Positions 35,971-44,929 of a DNA stretch of 60,433 bases are shown piece by piece. The stretch lies in contig JAFZBK010000013.1 of assembly GCA_017561825.1 (NCBI GenBank), forward strand, positions 1 through 60,433, in the 5' to 3' direction. Numbering within the stretch: position 1 is the stretch's first letter; each line of letters opens with the position of its first letter. The translations under genes were made by a program, and so were the position numbers. Origin of the DNA: Prevotella sp. Its GTDB lineage: Bacteria > Bacteroidota > Bacteroidia > Bacteroidales > Bacteroidaceae. The notes under the pieces are model-generated. The model was given only the letters and a program-made list of their open reading frames with translations. It was not told the DNA's origin and made no database searches.

Positions 35971-37542
35971 CTATTTCCGCTGCTGCTCCGTTTCTTGGCG
36001 AACCTTCTGATAGAACCTGTCCACAAATTCTATCTTCTCGCGATTCGGCAACATGATTAACGAAGCACCATTACTGAACTGCATCGTGGTAGGTTTGGAG
36101 GCATCAAACGTAGGCCAGTAAGGCAATCCTTTCCCATTGGGATTCCCCGTCTTGGCGAAGTTCACCCAATACTGCTGGATGATTTCTGCCACGGCTGACT
36201 CAGCAGGGTACTTATCCGGCTGCATCAGGAACTCACCGTTCAAGTAGAGGATATCATCAGCATGAGCAACACCCTTGCGACGCGGATCGCCAGAGAAGCT
36301 GCGGGTGGATGGTTGGGCAAGGAAGGCTGCATAGGCAGGACTCTTACCCGTCTTAGCCTGCAAGCTCACCCAAGCGTATGAAGGCCATGCGAAGCCCATG
36401 TCACGGAAGCAATCGCCATTACCATGCCAAGCCTCATCATCAGTATTACCAGGATAGTATTTCAAGGCCTCATCGGCAAAGTCGCCGAACGTTTGTTTGA
36501 TCTGCATCCGATAGGACTCTGCCTTGATGTTGCCAGGAGAGAAGAGCGCACCTTCGTCACTGTTGGTCATCACGATCACAGGAACATCGTTATACTCACC
36601 TCGCTCATAGAGGCGATAGAGGTCGTCTGTGATCACATACCCATCAACACAAGGCCAGAAACCACCGAAGCCCACATCGTTACCACAAAGAGCCATGGCA
36701 TCTACCTTACGCATTTCCTTCAGCGATTTCTTCTTCAGATGCTTCTGGAAAGCCAGTCCGTGCTGTTCCGCTCCCTTCTGGGATGCATTGGTTACCATGG
36801 TTCTGTTCCCATCCTGCCAAGGCGCGAATGAACCACCACTCTGACTGATGCAACGATGGAAGAGACCCTTAGCAAGAGGCGAAGCACAGAGGATGCTGCA
36901 GCTGATGGCACCTGCCGACTCGCCAAAGATGGTAACATTATTTGGATCTCCACCGAAATTGGTAATGTTCCGCTGCACCCACTGGAGGGCAAAGATCTGA
37001 TCCAGCAGACCATAGTTGCCGGAATGACCGTTCTTCGACTCCTTGGTGAGTTCAGGATGTGCCATGAAGCCCAGGGCACCTGTACGATATTCGACACTGA
37101 CGATCACCACACCTCGACAGGCAAGGTATTTCCATAGGTCACCACCATAATGCTCTGTCTGGAATCCGCCGCCATGGATCCATACCATCACAGGCAGACG
37201 ATCGTTGACAGATGTGGCAGGTGTGGCAATACCCAGATAAAGACAGTCCTCACTCATCATGTCGGCAGTACGTCCAGGACGGGTGGGCTGCGGAGGCCAA
37301 GGACCGAACTTATCTGACTTCAACACACCAGTCCATGGCTTAGCAGGCTGCGGTGCTTTCCAACGGAGGTTCCCTACAGGCGGTGCTGCATAGGGAATCG
37401 CTTTATATACGGCCAGTCCCATATCATCTGGAACTCCTTCCAAATCACCAGTCTCCACATGTGTTCTGAGGAGAGGCTGTGCTTGTATCATCGATGCTGT
37501 CAGCAAACCGACAATGACCAATAAGATCCTTCTTGTTTTCAT
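35971..37542 (-). CDS. Exported type B carboxylesterase
   Basis: Alpha/beta hydrolase of 523 aa with a signal peptide (LLVIVGLLTASMIQAQ). The nucleophile elbow is FGESAGAISCS, the oxyanion stretch VMVWIHGGGF, and the acidic and His regions (NSDEGALF and GVAHADDILY) follow. The physiological ester is unknown (xenobiotic, or acylated plant cell-wall sugar). It has promoter module copy D upstream. Confidence 0.9.
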   Translation of the reverse strand: MKTRRILLVIVGLLTASMIQAQPLLRTHVETGDLEGVPDDMGLAVYKAIPYAAPPVGNLRWKAPQPAKPWTGVLKSDKFGPWPPQPTRPGRTADMMSEDCLYLGIATPATSVNDRLPVMVWIHGGGFQTEHYGGDLWKYLACRGVVIVSVEYRTGALGFMAHPELTKESKNGHSGNYGLLDQIFALQWVQRNITNFGGDPNNVTIFGESAGAISCSILCASPLAKGLFHRCISQSGGSFAPWQDGNRTMVTNASQKGAEQHGLAFQKHLKKKSLKEMRKVDAMALCGNDVGFGGFWPCVDGYVITDDLYRLYERGEYNDVPVIVMTNSDEGALFSPGNIKAESYRMQIKQTFGDFADEALKYYPGNTDDEAWHGNGDCFRDMGFAWPSYAWVSLQAKTGKSPAYAAFLAQPSTRSFSGDPRRKGVAHADDILYLNGEFLMQPDKYPAESAVAEIIQQYWVNFAKTGNPNGKGLPYWPTFDASKPTTMQFSNGASLIMLPNREKIEFVDRFYQKVRQETEQQRK

Positions 37543-37569
37543 AATTGCAAATGATTGATTGAACTGAGT

Positions 37570-37652
37570 ACAAAGTTACGAATAAACAAACGAAAAGCCA
37601 AATTTATTTAAGCTTTTCTGAGTGAGAGTAAGTTCAGCGTAGCTAAAGTTAC
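37570..37652 (-). promoter_or_regulatory. Conserved promoter module, copy D
   Basis: On the minus strand GTAAC, AGCTACGCTGAAC, TTACTCTCACTCAG, TTTGGCTTTTCG, and TAACTTTG (plus 37571-37578). It is the most diverged full copy. Confidence 0.55.
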
Positions 37653-37715
37653 ATATTATAGCTAAATCATCATGAATCTTTTCGCGAAAAACTTGGGGAT
37701 TCGGGAAAAATCTCT

Positions 37716-37723
37716 TAATTTTG
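37716..37723 (+). promoter_or_regulatory. -7 box for the 37.8 kb envelope protein
   Basis: TAATTTTG, about 46 nt before the chosen start. Confidence 0.55.
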
Positions 37724-37768
37724 CATGCACATTGTGAAATGAAACTTCTACTTACTTACAAAGAAAGA

Positions 37769-38815
37769 ATGAATATGAGGATAAGAATCAGATTGTTTAC
37801 ATACTGTGCCCTGCTCATGATGAGTAGTGTTTCTGCTAAGGCACAAAATGATTTAGGCACTTACCACGGTTCTGATGTCTATACCGCTGGAGATGAATAC
37901 CAGAACAAATTCAATCATCTCGACGTGGCAGTAACGACAGGTACAACAGGTATCGGTGCCGAATTGGCCATGCCTGCCAGTGATATGGTGCAGATCCGTG
38001 CCGGTTTCGCCGTTATGCCATCCTTCAAGACAAACATGAATTTCAGGATCGGTATGAAGAATGACCCAGAAAAGGACAAGAACGGCAACAAGATTGAAAC
38101 AAAGTTCGACCAGATGTCAGGTCTGTTCAAACAGCTCACAGGCTATGAGATCGACCGGAATATAAAGATGCATGGTCGTCCCACGTTCTACAACGCCAAG
38201 CTGTTGGTCGATGTCTTCCCCTTCCAGGACAAGAAATGGTTCGTTACTGCAGGATTTTACTATGGTAACGGGCAGATCGCCAAGGCCTATAATGCCTATG
38301 AAGATATGAGCAGTATGGTGGCCGTAGGCATGTATAACCACATTCACGATTGTATTGTGGCAGGGGAACCCATAGTACAAACCTCTATGGGAGGACTGGA
38401 GTTCCTCATTTGGTATAATCCCGATGATGAAGATGACCAGAAGATAATCAAAAAGTTCGAGAAATACGGACGTATAGGTGCCCATTTGGGTGACTTCGAC
38501 GATGGCACACCTTATTATATGTATCCCAATGAACAGGCGATGATGGAGGTGAAGGTCAAGGCCAACCGTTTCAAGCCTTATCTGGGATTTGGCTATGGCA
38601 CGGAGGTTCCAAAGACCGACAAACTTTATAACTTCGCCTTTGAATGCGGTTTCATGGCATGGGGCGGCACGCCGAAGATCATCACCCATGATGGTGTTGA
38701 CCTGGCAAAGGATGTGAAAGGCATCCGTGGCGACGTGGGATCGTATGTCCGTTTCTTCAAGGGCTTTAAAGTCTATCCCGTACTGAACCTGCGTATCTCC
38801 AGAAGGATTTTCTAA
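37769..38815 (+). CDS. Exported outer-membrane-type protein of unknown function
   Basis: Protein of 348 aa. The start MNMRIRIRLFTYCALLMM leads into a signal peptide ending SAKAQ; codons further upstream overlap the promoter. The mature part has alternating beta-strand patterns (VTTGTTGIGAELAMPASDMVQ, WFVTAGFYYGNGQIAKAY, FKPYLGFGYGTEVP) and ends in Phe after LRISRRIF, as outer-membrane barrels do. I do not recognise a named family. It stands alone between two divergent operons. Confidence 0.75.
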   Translation: MNMRIRIRLFTYCALLMMSSVSAKAQNDLGTYHGSDVYTAGDEYQNKFNHLDVAVTTGTTGIGAELAMPASDMVQIRAGFAVMPSFKTNMNFRIGMKNDPEKDKNGNKIETKFDQMSGLFKQLTGYEIDRNIKMHGRPTFYNAKLLVDVFPFQDKKWFVTAGFYYGNGQIAKAYNAYEDMSSMVAVGMYNHIHDCIVAGEPIVQTSMGGLEFLIWYNPDDEDDQKIIKKFEKYGRIGAHLGDFDDGTPYYMYPNEQAMMEVKVKANRFKPYLGFGYGTEVPKTDKLYNFAFECGFMAWGGTPKIITHDGVDLAKDVKGIRGDVGSYVRFFKGFKVYPVLNLRISRRIF

Positions 38816-38898
38816 TTTTTTCATGTTCATGCAACTTTTTGTGTTTCATTATCGTCTAACGGTCAGAGTAATGAATCAACAAACAAAAGAACAAAAGC

Positions 38899-39561
38899 AT
38901 GAAAAGGTATTTAACAATCATCCTACTGGCAGGTGCACTGCTTGCTCCAGTCACAATACAAGCACAGAAGCACCGTCATCACCCTCAGGTGGTGAACCCC
39001 ACTTCGTTACCCGATGACACTGCGGGTATCGTAGCCTATTCTGATACGACCTCCATCGACACGGCAGGAACAACAACTCCGGTAAGTGTTGATGACAACT
39101 ATGACGATGATGACTTCTATACGGAGGATATACCCCTTCACGACCTCAAAGAGCTGTTCGGCCTTGGCGTTGGAGGTACCATCCTCGGTATTCTGATAGC
39201 TTTCGCTGTGCTTCTTATGGCACTGGCTCCCTTCCTGTTCGTCGCATTTATCATCTACCTGATCTTCAAGAACCGTCGTCAGCGTTATGAATTGGCAGAG
39301 AAAGCCATGAACAGCGGACAGCAGATTCCTCAGGAACTGGTGCGCACAGAACGTCAAAGTGACGATTATCTCTGGAAGAAAGGCATCAAGAACATCTTCG
39401 TAGGTATCGGTCTGGCCATCCTGTTCAAATGCTTAGGCGCTGATCCGCTGACAGGTATCGGCTGGCTGGTAGCCCTCTATGGTGTAGGACAGGCCGTGAT
39501 TTCCAAGACTTCTTCATCCAAGCACGACAAGGATGATGATTTAATGCCCCCTACAGCATAA
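38899..39561 (+). CDS. DUF6249-type membrane protein
   Basis: Protein of 220 aa with a signal-like N-terminus (TIILLAGALLAPVTIQAQ), an acidic Asp-rich segment (about 70-85), one or two helices (LGVGGTILGILIAFAVLL and MALAPFLFVAFIIYLIF) and further helices near the C-terminus. This arrangement matches DUF6249 proteins of Bacteroidota, which sit beside PspC and sigma genes. Function unknown. Confidence 0.75.
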   Translation: MKRYLTIILLAGALLAPVTIQAQKHRHHPQVVNPTSLPDDTAGIVAYSDTTSIDTAGTTTPVSVDDNYDDDDFYTEDIPLHDLKELFGLGVGGTILGILIAFAVLLMALAPFLFVAFIIYLIFKNRRQRYELAEKAMNSGQQIPQELVRTERQSDDYLWKKGIKNIFVGIGLAILFKCLGADPLTGIGWLVALYGVGQAVISKTSSSKHDKDDDLMPPTA

Positions 39562-39612
39562 ACCCATCATTTTCATCTGATAATAATAACAGAACTTAAA
39601 TATTATATTATT

Positions 39613-39807
39613 ATGGTACAGAAAAGATTAACGCGCTCAAACGACAGAGTCATAGGAGGTGTCTGCGGCGGTATAGCAGAGTATCTTGACATAGATCCCA
39701 CAGTTGTACGTGTAGCATATACTGTACTCACCCTGTTCACCGTATTCTGCGGCATACTCCTCTACCCCGTTCTTTGGATCATCATACCAGAGAAGCGCAA
39801 TTACTAA
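39613..39807 (+). CDS. PspC domain protein
   Basis: Protein of 64 aa that is almost only a PspC domain: RSNDRVIGGVCGGIAEYLDI then a transmembrane helix (YTVLTLFTVFCGILLYPVLW). PspC proteins sense membrane stress. It lies just upstream of an ECF sigma gene and probably belongs to one envelope-stress cluster. Confidence 0.9.
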   Translation: MVQKRLTRSNDRVIGGVCGGIAEYLDIDPTVVRVAYTVLTLFTVFCGILLYPVLWIIIPEKRNY

Positions 39808-39828
39808 GATGAAGTCTAATTCCATAAG

Positions 39829-40368
39829 ATGAAGACGAACAGCGATCTCTCTCTCGTTACGCAGGTGGCGGTATTTCACAACAAGCGGGCATTCGACCAG
39901 CTTGTCAGGAAATATCAGTCACCTGTGCGTCGGTTCTTCCTGAGCCAGACATTAGGAGATGGACCGCTCAGCGACGACCTCGCCCAAGAGACCTTCATCA
40001 AAGCTTATACGCGGATTGCCAGCTTCAAAGGACTCTCCGGGTTCTCCACCTGGCTTTACCGCATCGCCTATAACGTACTTTACGACTATCGTCGTTCGCA
40101 GCACATCACGGAGGACATCGACACAACTGCCATGCGACTGGTCAGTGAGAAACCTGTCGACACCTCCTTGCAGATGGATATCTATGACGCACTGAAAACA
40201 CTCAAGTCAGATGAACGAACCTGTATCACACTACAGATAATGGACGGATTACCTATCGACAAGATCTCTGAAATTACCGGAATGCCCCAAGGCACCGTAA
40301 AATCGCACCTCTCAAGAGGGAAAAAACAACTAGCAACATACTTAAGCGAAAATGGATATGGAAGATAA
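39829..40368 (+). CDS. ECF sigma factor
   Basis: Sigma factor of 179 aa. Region 2 contains GPLSDDLAQETFIKAYTRI and GFSTWLYRIAYNVLYDYRR; region 4 contains LKSDERTCITLQIMDGLP followed by KISEITGMPQGTVKSHLSRG. It overlaps the downstream membrane protein gene by 17 nt, its likely regulator. Confidence 0.93.
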   Translation: MKTNSDLSLVTQVAVFHNKRAFDQLVRKYQSPVRRFFLSQTLGDGPLSDDLAQETFIKAYTRIASFKGLSGFSTWLYRIAYNVLYDYRRSQHITEDIDTTAMRLVSEKPVDTSLQMDIYDALKTLKSDERTCITLQIMDGLPIDKISEITGMPQGTVKSHLSRGKKQLATYLSENGYGR

Positions 40369-40750
40369 GAAAAAAGAACAATACAGAGAGACCGTAACTA
40401 ACGAACCTATCATGGTCACGCAAGATGATGAGACACTGGTCAACAGTTTCTTCACGAATCATCAGATAGAAGTAGAAGACAACGGCTTCACCCATCGTGT
40501 GATGAGGAACCTGCCGAAGAGTGTTTGGCAGAAGAACCGCATCTGGACCATTGTATGCTCCATTCTTGGTATCCTGCTGCTGTACTACACCAAAGGCTTG
40601 CAAGCACTCTTTGGTACCTTCAGCGGATTATGGGCAGATATTTCCACGAATGTGGTCTATCAGCAGAACCCATTGGTTATCTACATCACGCTCATCGCGC
40701 TGCTGATGACAGGCGGATACATGGCTGTCACCTCAGAGCGTTGGACGTAA
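40352..40750 (+). CDS. DUF5056-type membrane protein, likely sigma regulator
   Basis: Protein of 132 aa. The N-terminal half is cytoplasmic and charged (DDETLVNSFFTNHQIEVED, FTHRVMRNLPK), followed by two helices (IWTIVCSILGILLLYY and LVIYITLIALLMTGGYMAV). It matches DUF5056. Overlap with the sigma gene suggests an anti-sigma role (inference). Confidence 0.75.
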   Translation: MDMEDKKKEQYRETVTNEPIMVTQDDETLVNSFFTNHQIEVEDNGFTHRVMRNLPKSVWQKNRIWTIVCSILGILLLYYTKGLQALFGTFSGLWADISTNVVYQQNPLVIYITLIALLMTGGYMAVTSERWT

Positions 40751-40764
40751 AAAAAGCACAATAC

Positions 40765-42825
40765 TTATTCGATTAAGAGGAAACCGTCGTCGTCATCAGA
40801 CTCGGTTTTCTCTTTTTTCTTTGGTGGATTCTTCAGCTGACCGTTCTCATCAAACATACCGTAGGTGGTACGTAACACCACAAACTCCGTCCTACGGTTC
40901 AGCTGGTTACATATCTCTTCTTTCTCAGGATCCTTCAGTGCCTTCACGAACTCCTCTGTCAGCACATCATTCTCTTTCAGCCAAGGATATTTCTCCGTGA
41001 GTTTCTTACGGATGGTCTTGGGTTTCTCCACACCATAGCCCATCGGTGTGAGTCGTTCCTTGGGAATACCATGTGCAATGAGATAGTTCACTACCGATTC
41101 TGCACGCCGCTGCGACAGTCGTTTGTTATACTCGGCACTACCCCTATAATCAGCATGGGCGCTCAGTTCTATCGTCACATTGGGATTCTCGTTCAGCATG
41201 CCCACCAGTTCATCCAAAGCTGTTGCCGACTCCGGGCGTAGCGTGGCCTTGTCGAAATCATAGAAGATGTTATCAATGAGTACCGGCACGCGGATGCTTG
41301 CCAAGGGGAACTGCAGCGTGTATTCCTCCGACTCCTTCGCCGGCTTCACGCTGATCTCCTCACGATGGTTCAGGTATCCCTTGCAGGAAGCTAACAGAAC
41401 ATAGTCCACTCCTGGCTGCATTTCCTGCTCAAAGGAACCATCACCCTTCACACTCAGCTTCAGGTTCGTCCCGTCGTTACCCACCATATACACCTGTGCG
41501 GCAGGCAGTTCGTAGCCATCCATCTCGTACACCCATCCCTTGAGGGTCTGCACAATCTCTGGGTTCTCAAAGCTATAGATATGATCCCACCCACGACCGT
41601 CACCGCGGTTCGAGCAGAAATAGCCCTTGTTCCGCAGTCCTTCAAAAGTACAACCGAAGTCATCCCCCTGTGAGTTCAATGGGAAACCTGGATGTTCCAA
41701 CTTATATTTCCCCCTTTGATCCACTTTGGCGATGAAGATATCCAATCCACCCATGCCCGGATGACCGTTCGAAGAGAAGTAGAGATCACCGTTAGGACGG
41801 AAGGTTGGGAACATCTCGTCCCCCTCTGTATTGACCGGTGCACCGATATTCTCCGCACCCCCAAGACCAGCACTTGTCAGTCTGACACGCCAGATATCCA
41901 GTCCGCCCATGCCTCCGGGCATATCAGAAACGAAATACAGCCATTCACCATCGGGCGATACAGCAGGATGGGCGAAACTTGACAGCGTGTCGCGTGAGAT
42001 CTCCAACTTGGTTGCCTTGCCCCATGCTGCATCCGAGCGGTTGGAGGTGACGATGGTGGCATAGCGTGGATAATCGGGATCGGTGGAGCACTGCGTGAGA
42101 TACATCACCCGTTGATCGGTGGAGAAACAGCATGCTCCCTCATCATATTCAGTATTCAGTCCGCTCTCGATGGTCTGCGGTTTGGTCCACTTCCCCTTGT
42201 CATCTTTCTGGGAGAAGAAGATATCGCCAGGCTTGGCACCCGTGATGCCACTGAGTTCATCACCTTGTGCCTCCTTACGAGTGGAAGTAAAGAAAAGCTG
42301 ATCGTACTCGTCGCCGCAGAGCATCGGACTATAATCGGCCCTACGGGAATTGAAGATATCCATCTTCTTCACCGTATAACGTGATCCCAACTGTTTGATT
42401 TCAGGTGCTGTACGAGCAGACTCCAGTCCGTTGCGCGCCAGCTCATTGTCAGGCAAGGAGTCGAGCACACCCATAAACTCCTTTTCCGCCTCCTTGTAGT
42501 TACCATTGCGCAGCAGCTGACGGGCGAAAGAGAGATGGGTATTGACATCATCCTGTTTGTACCTGATGACATTGCGGTAGGCGGCGATGGCCTTCTGCGA
42601 GGAATTGATACGCTCATAGCACTGCGCCATCTTCAGGGCAATCTGTCCACGACGGTCGCGCTCCTTGGCTGAAGTCTTTGAATAAGCCTGTTTGAACTGT
42701 TCCGCCGCATCGTAATACTCACCGATGGCGAGAAACTTCTCACCCTTCTTCATGTTCAGATCGGCACCGCACGATGAGAACATGACAACCAACAGGAGTA
42801 AAAACAGCGTATTTCTGCGCATCAT
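40765..42825 (-). CDS. porE: PorE-type T9SS component (TPR, beta-propeller, OmpA)
   Basis: Lipoprotein of 686 aa; lipobox FSSC (Cys19). TPRs fill about 25-135, a PD40/WD-type propeller about 150-430 (repeats such as SPDGEWLYFVSDMPGGMGG and FRPNGDLYFSSNG), a carboxypeptidase-regulatory domain about 435-510, and a C-terminal OmpA peptidoglycan-binding domain (IFYDFDKATLRPESA, NRRTEFVV). That order is that of PorE (PG1058 of Porphyromonas), which ties the type IX secretion machine to peptidoglycan. Its presence agrees with the sorting domains at 46 and 49.5 kb. A general OmpA-family envelope protein is the alternative. Confidence 0.8.
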   Translation of the reverse strand: MMRRNTLFLLLLVVMFSSCGADLNMKKGEKFLAIGEYYDAAEQFKQAYSKTSAKERDRRGQIALKMAQCYERINSSQKAIAAYRNVIRYKQDDVNTHLSFARQLLRNGNYKEAEKEFMGVLDSLPDNELARNGLESARTAPEIKQLGSRYTVKKMDIFNSRRADYSPMLCGDEYDQLFFTSTRKEAQGDELSGITGAKPGDIFFSQKDDKGKWTKPQTIESGLNTEYDEGACCFSTDQRVMYLTQCSTDPDYPRYATIVTSNRSDAAWGKATKLEISRDTLSSFAHPAVSPDGEWLYFVSDMPGGMGGLDIWRVRLTSAGLGGAENIGAPVNTEGDEMFPTFRPNGDLYFSSNGHPGMGGLDIFIAKVDQRGKYKLEHPGFPLNSQGDDFGCTFEGLRNKGYFCSNRGDGRGWDHIYSFENPEIVQTLKGWVYEMDGYELPAAQVYMVGNDGTNLKLSVKGDGSFEQEMQPGVDYVLLASCKGYLNHREEISVKPAKESEEYTLQFPLASIRVPVLIDNIFYDFDKATLRPESATALDELVGMLNENPNVTIELSAHADYRGSAEYNKRLSQRRAESVVNYLIAHGIPKERLTPMGYGVEKPKTIRKKLTEKYPWLKENDVLTEEFVKALKDPEKEEICNQLNRRTEFVVLRTTYGMFDENGQLKNPPKKKEKTESDDDDGFLLIE

Positions 42826-42851
42826 ATCCTATAAACGACAGAAAGCGCGTT

Positions 42852-44729
42852 TTATTGTGTACCTCCCTGCTTAGGCTTAGTGCGTTTGCCCGACGGCTGG
42901 TCGGCCATCACTGTCACTCTACGATTGGAATTATCAGCCAGCACCTGGTTGACAATCGCCGTAATCTGCTCCTTCAGCTCATTGACAAACTGGGCAGGAT
43001 CATATTGCTGATGCTCGATGTCGCGGAGTTTCTTCTCCCATATACCCGTCAGCTCACAACTCTTCAGCAGTTCCTCCTTGATGATGTCAATCAGCTCAAT
43101 ACCCGTAGGCGTAGCCACCAGTCGTTTCTTCTCCCTGCGGATATAATTCCGTTTGAACAAGGTTTCAATGATGCCCGCCCTTGATGACGGTCGTCCGATA
43201 CCGTTCTCCTTCATCGCTGCCCGCAGCTCCTCATCCTCCACGAACTTTCCAGCCGTTTCCATAGCCCGCAGCAGTGAGGCTTCATTATAATAAGGTGGCG
43301 GCGTTGTCTGCTTCTCAGTGAGTGTAGGCTCATGCGGTCCGCTCTCCCCTTTCACGAAGGAAGGCAACGTCTTCTCCTCATCCTCCTTCTTCTCTTCGTC
43401 AGCAACAGGAAGAGCAGATGACTGTGCATACACAGCGCGCCATCCCGGATCCAGAATCTCCTTACCCGTAGCCTTGAATTCGATTCCATCCACCTCGCCC
43501 AATACCGTGGTTGTGGCGAACTTACAATCGGGATAGAACACACTGATAAACCTTCGTACCACAAGGTCATAGACACGTCGTTCAAAATCTGACAGGTTCT
43601 GCGGAATCACCCCAGTAGGGATGATGGCGTGGTGGTCGGTTACCTTACTCGTATCGAACACCCGTTTCGTCTTCGGCAGCGGCTTGCCACCCAAGGGGCG
43701 CACCAGGTCGGCATAAGGCGCTGTTCCTGCCACCTTCACCTGATACAGACCGTTCATAATCTGCGGACACTTCGGATAGATATCATCCGAAAGGTATTGG
43801 GTATCCACACGCGGATAAGTGGTGAACTTCCGTTCATACAGTGTCTGGATGGTATTCAGCGTCATCTCCGCACTCATGCCGTACTTTCGATTACAATCCA
43901 CCTGTAATGAGGTGAGGTCGTACAACTGTTTCGGTTGCTCCTTCCCGTTCTTCTTCTCCACCTTGGTCACCGTAAACGGCTTCCCCTTGATGATCTCGAA
44001 GCTCTTCTCACCCTCCTCCTTATTGGTGAACTTACCCTTCGTAGCCGTAAACAAGGTCTCGCGGTAGATGGTGGAGAGCACCCAATAAGGCTCTGGCTTG
44101 AAGTTATCGATCTCCTTCTGACGGTTCACGATCAAGGCCAACGTAGGTGTCTGTACTCGTCCGATACTCAGTACCTGTCGGTTCTGACCGTATTTCAGCG
44201 TATAGAGACGGGTGGCGTTCATGCCTAAGATCCAGTCACCAATCGCTCTCGACAGTCCTGCCATATACAACGGCTGGTATTCCTGCTGATCCTTCAACTT
44301 CTGAAAGCCCTCACGGATCGCCTCATCCGTCATGGATGAGATCCACAAACGCTTCACTGGGCACTTCGCCTGTGCCTTCTGCATCACCCATCGCTGGATG
44401 AGTTCACCCTCCTGACCGGCGTCACCGCAGTTGATGATACCGTCGGCAGCCTGCATCAACCGTTCTATCACTGCGAACTGTTTCTGGATTCCCTTATCGT
44501 CAATCAGCTTGATGCCGAAACGTGGCGGGATCATAGGCAGGGCACTAAGACTCCACGCCTTCCACATCGGCGTATAGTCGTGCGGCTCCTTCAGCGTGCA
44601 CAGGTGACCAAACGTCCACGTCACCTGATACCCGTTGCCTTCCATATACCCGTCCTTGCTACTGGTAGCCCCGATAATGCGGGCGATATCCTTCGCCACA
44701 CTCGGTTTCTCGGCAATACAAACAATCAT
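42852..44729 (-). CDS. topB: DNA topoisomerase III
   Basis: Type IA topoisomerase of 625 aa. TOPRIM start MIVCIAEKPSVAKDIARI, acidic pair stretch NCGDAGQEGELIQRW, catalytic Tyr in KFTTYPRVDTQYL. It has no C-terminal zinc fingers and ends in a basic Lys-rich tail. It decatenates and relaxes DNA. topB copies also travel with conjugative elements, but nothing else of that kind is near. Confidence 0.93.
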   Translation of the reverse strand: MIVCIAEKPSVAKDIARIIGATSSKDGYMEGNGYQVTWTFGHLCTLKEPHDYTPMWKAWSLSALPMIPPRFGIKLIDDKGIQKQFAVIERLMQAADGIINCGDAGQEGELIQRWVMQKAQAKCPVKRLWISSMTDEAIREGFQKLKDQQEYQPLYMAGLSRAIGDWILGMNATRLYTLKYGQNRQVLSIGRVQTPTLALIVNRQKEIDNFKPEPYWVLSTIYRETLFTATKGKFTNKEEGEKSFEIIKGKPFTVTKVEKKNGKEQPKQLYDLTSLQVDCNRKYGMSAEMTLNTIQTLYERKFTTYPRVDTQYLSDDIYPKCPQIMNGLYQVKVAGTAPYADLVRPLGGKPLPKTKRVFDTSKVTDHHAIIPTGVIPQNLSDFERRVYDLVVRRFISVFYPDCKFATTTVLGEVDGIEFKATGKEILDPGWRAVYAQSSALPVADEEKKEDEEKTLPSFVKGESGPHEPTLTEKQTTPPPYYNEASLLRAMETAGKFVEDEELRAAMKENGIGRPSSRAGIIETLFKRNYIRREKKRLVATPTGIELIDIIKEELLKSCELTGIWEKKLRDIEHQQYDPAQFVNELKEQITAIVNQVLADNSNRRVTVMADQPSGKRTKPKQGGTQ

Positions 44730-44751
44730 CTTTCACAGTCTATTGATGTGC

Positions 44752-44759
44752 GAAGGTAC
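44752..44759 (-). promoter_or_regulatory. Weak -7 box for topB
   Basis: TACCTTCG on the minus strand, 23 nt upstream of the topB start; one mismatch to consensus. Confidence 0.4.
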
Positions 44760-44787
44760 TCATTTTTATCGAATCCACCAAAAAAAA

Positions 44788-44817
44788 CACAAAAAAACGC
44801 CGGGGTTGTCCCGGCGT
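44788..44817. terminator. Terminator hairpin, left direct repeat of the ATPase/STAS module
   Basis: CACAAAAAAACGCCGGGG, then TTGTCCCGGCGT. The stem is CGCCGGG/CCCGGCG (44798-44804 with 44810-44816). It is a 30-bp direct repeat, with one mismatch, of 45898-45927. Confidence 0.8.
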
Positions 44818-44819
44818 CT

Positions 44820-44860
44820 TTCTGGGTCTTGCTTACGCGCATACCGTTGAGGTTGTTGTT
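44820..44860 (-). pseudogene. Relic of a T9SS sorting-domain coding sequence
   Basis: 26 bases (44820-44845) are identical to 46174-46199 in the CTD of the cohesin-like protein. The minus strand reads NNNLNGMRVSKTQKD, i.e. the family consensus YNLNGMRVSKTQKG, then runs into the terminator hairpin. No gene body remains upstream of it. Confidence 0.7.
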
Positions 44861-44902
44861 TACAAAAAATGATAATCATTTGGAAAATTCAAGAAAACAT
44901 CC

Positions 44903-44910
44903 TATCTTTG
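44903..44910 (+). promoter_or_regulatory. -7 box for the ATPase/STAS module
   Basis: TATCTTTG with TTTGG about 24 bp upstream (44878-44882), 19 nt before the start codon. Confidence 0.7.
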
Positions 44911-44929
44911 CAATCGAAAGAAGAGCGAT

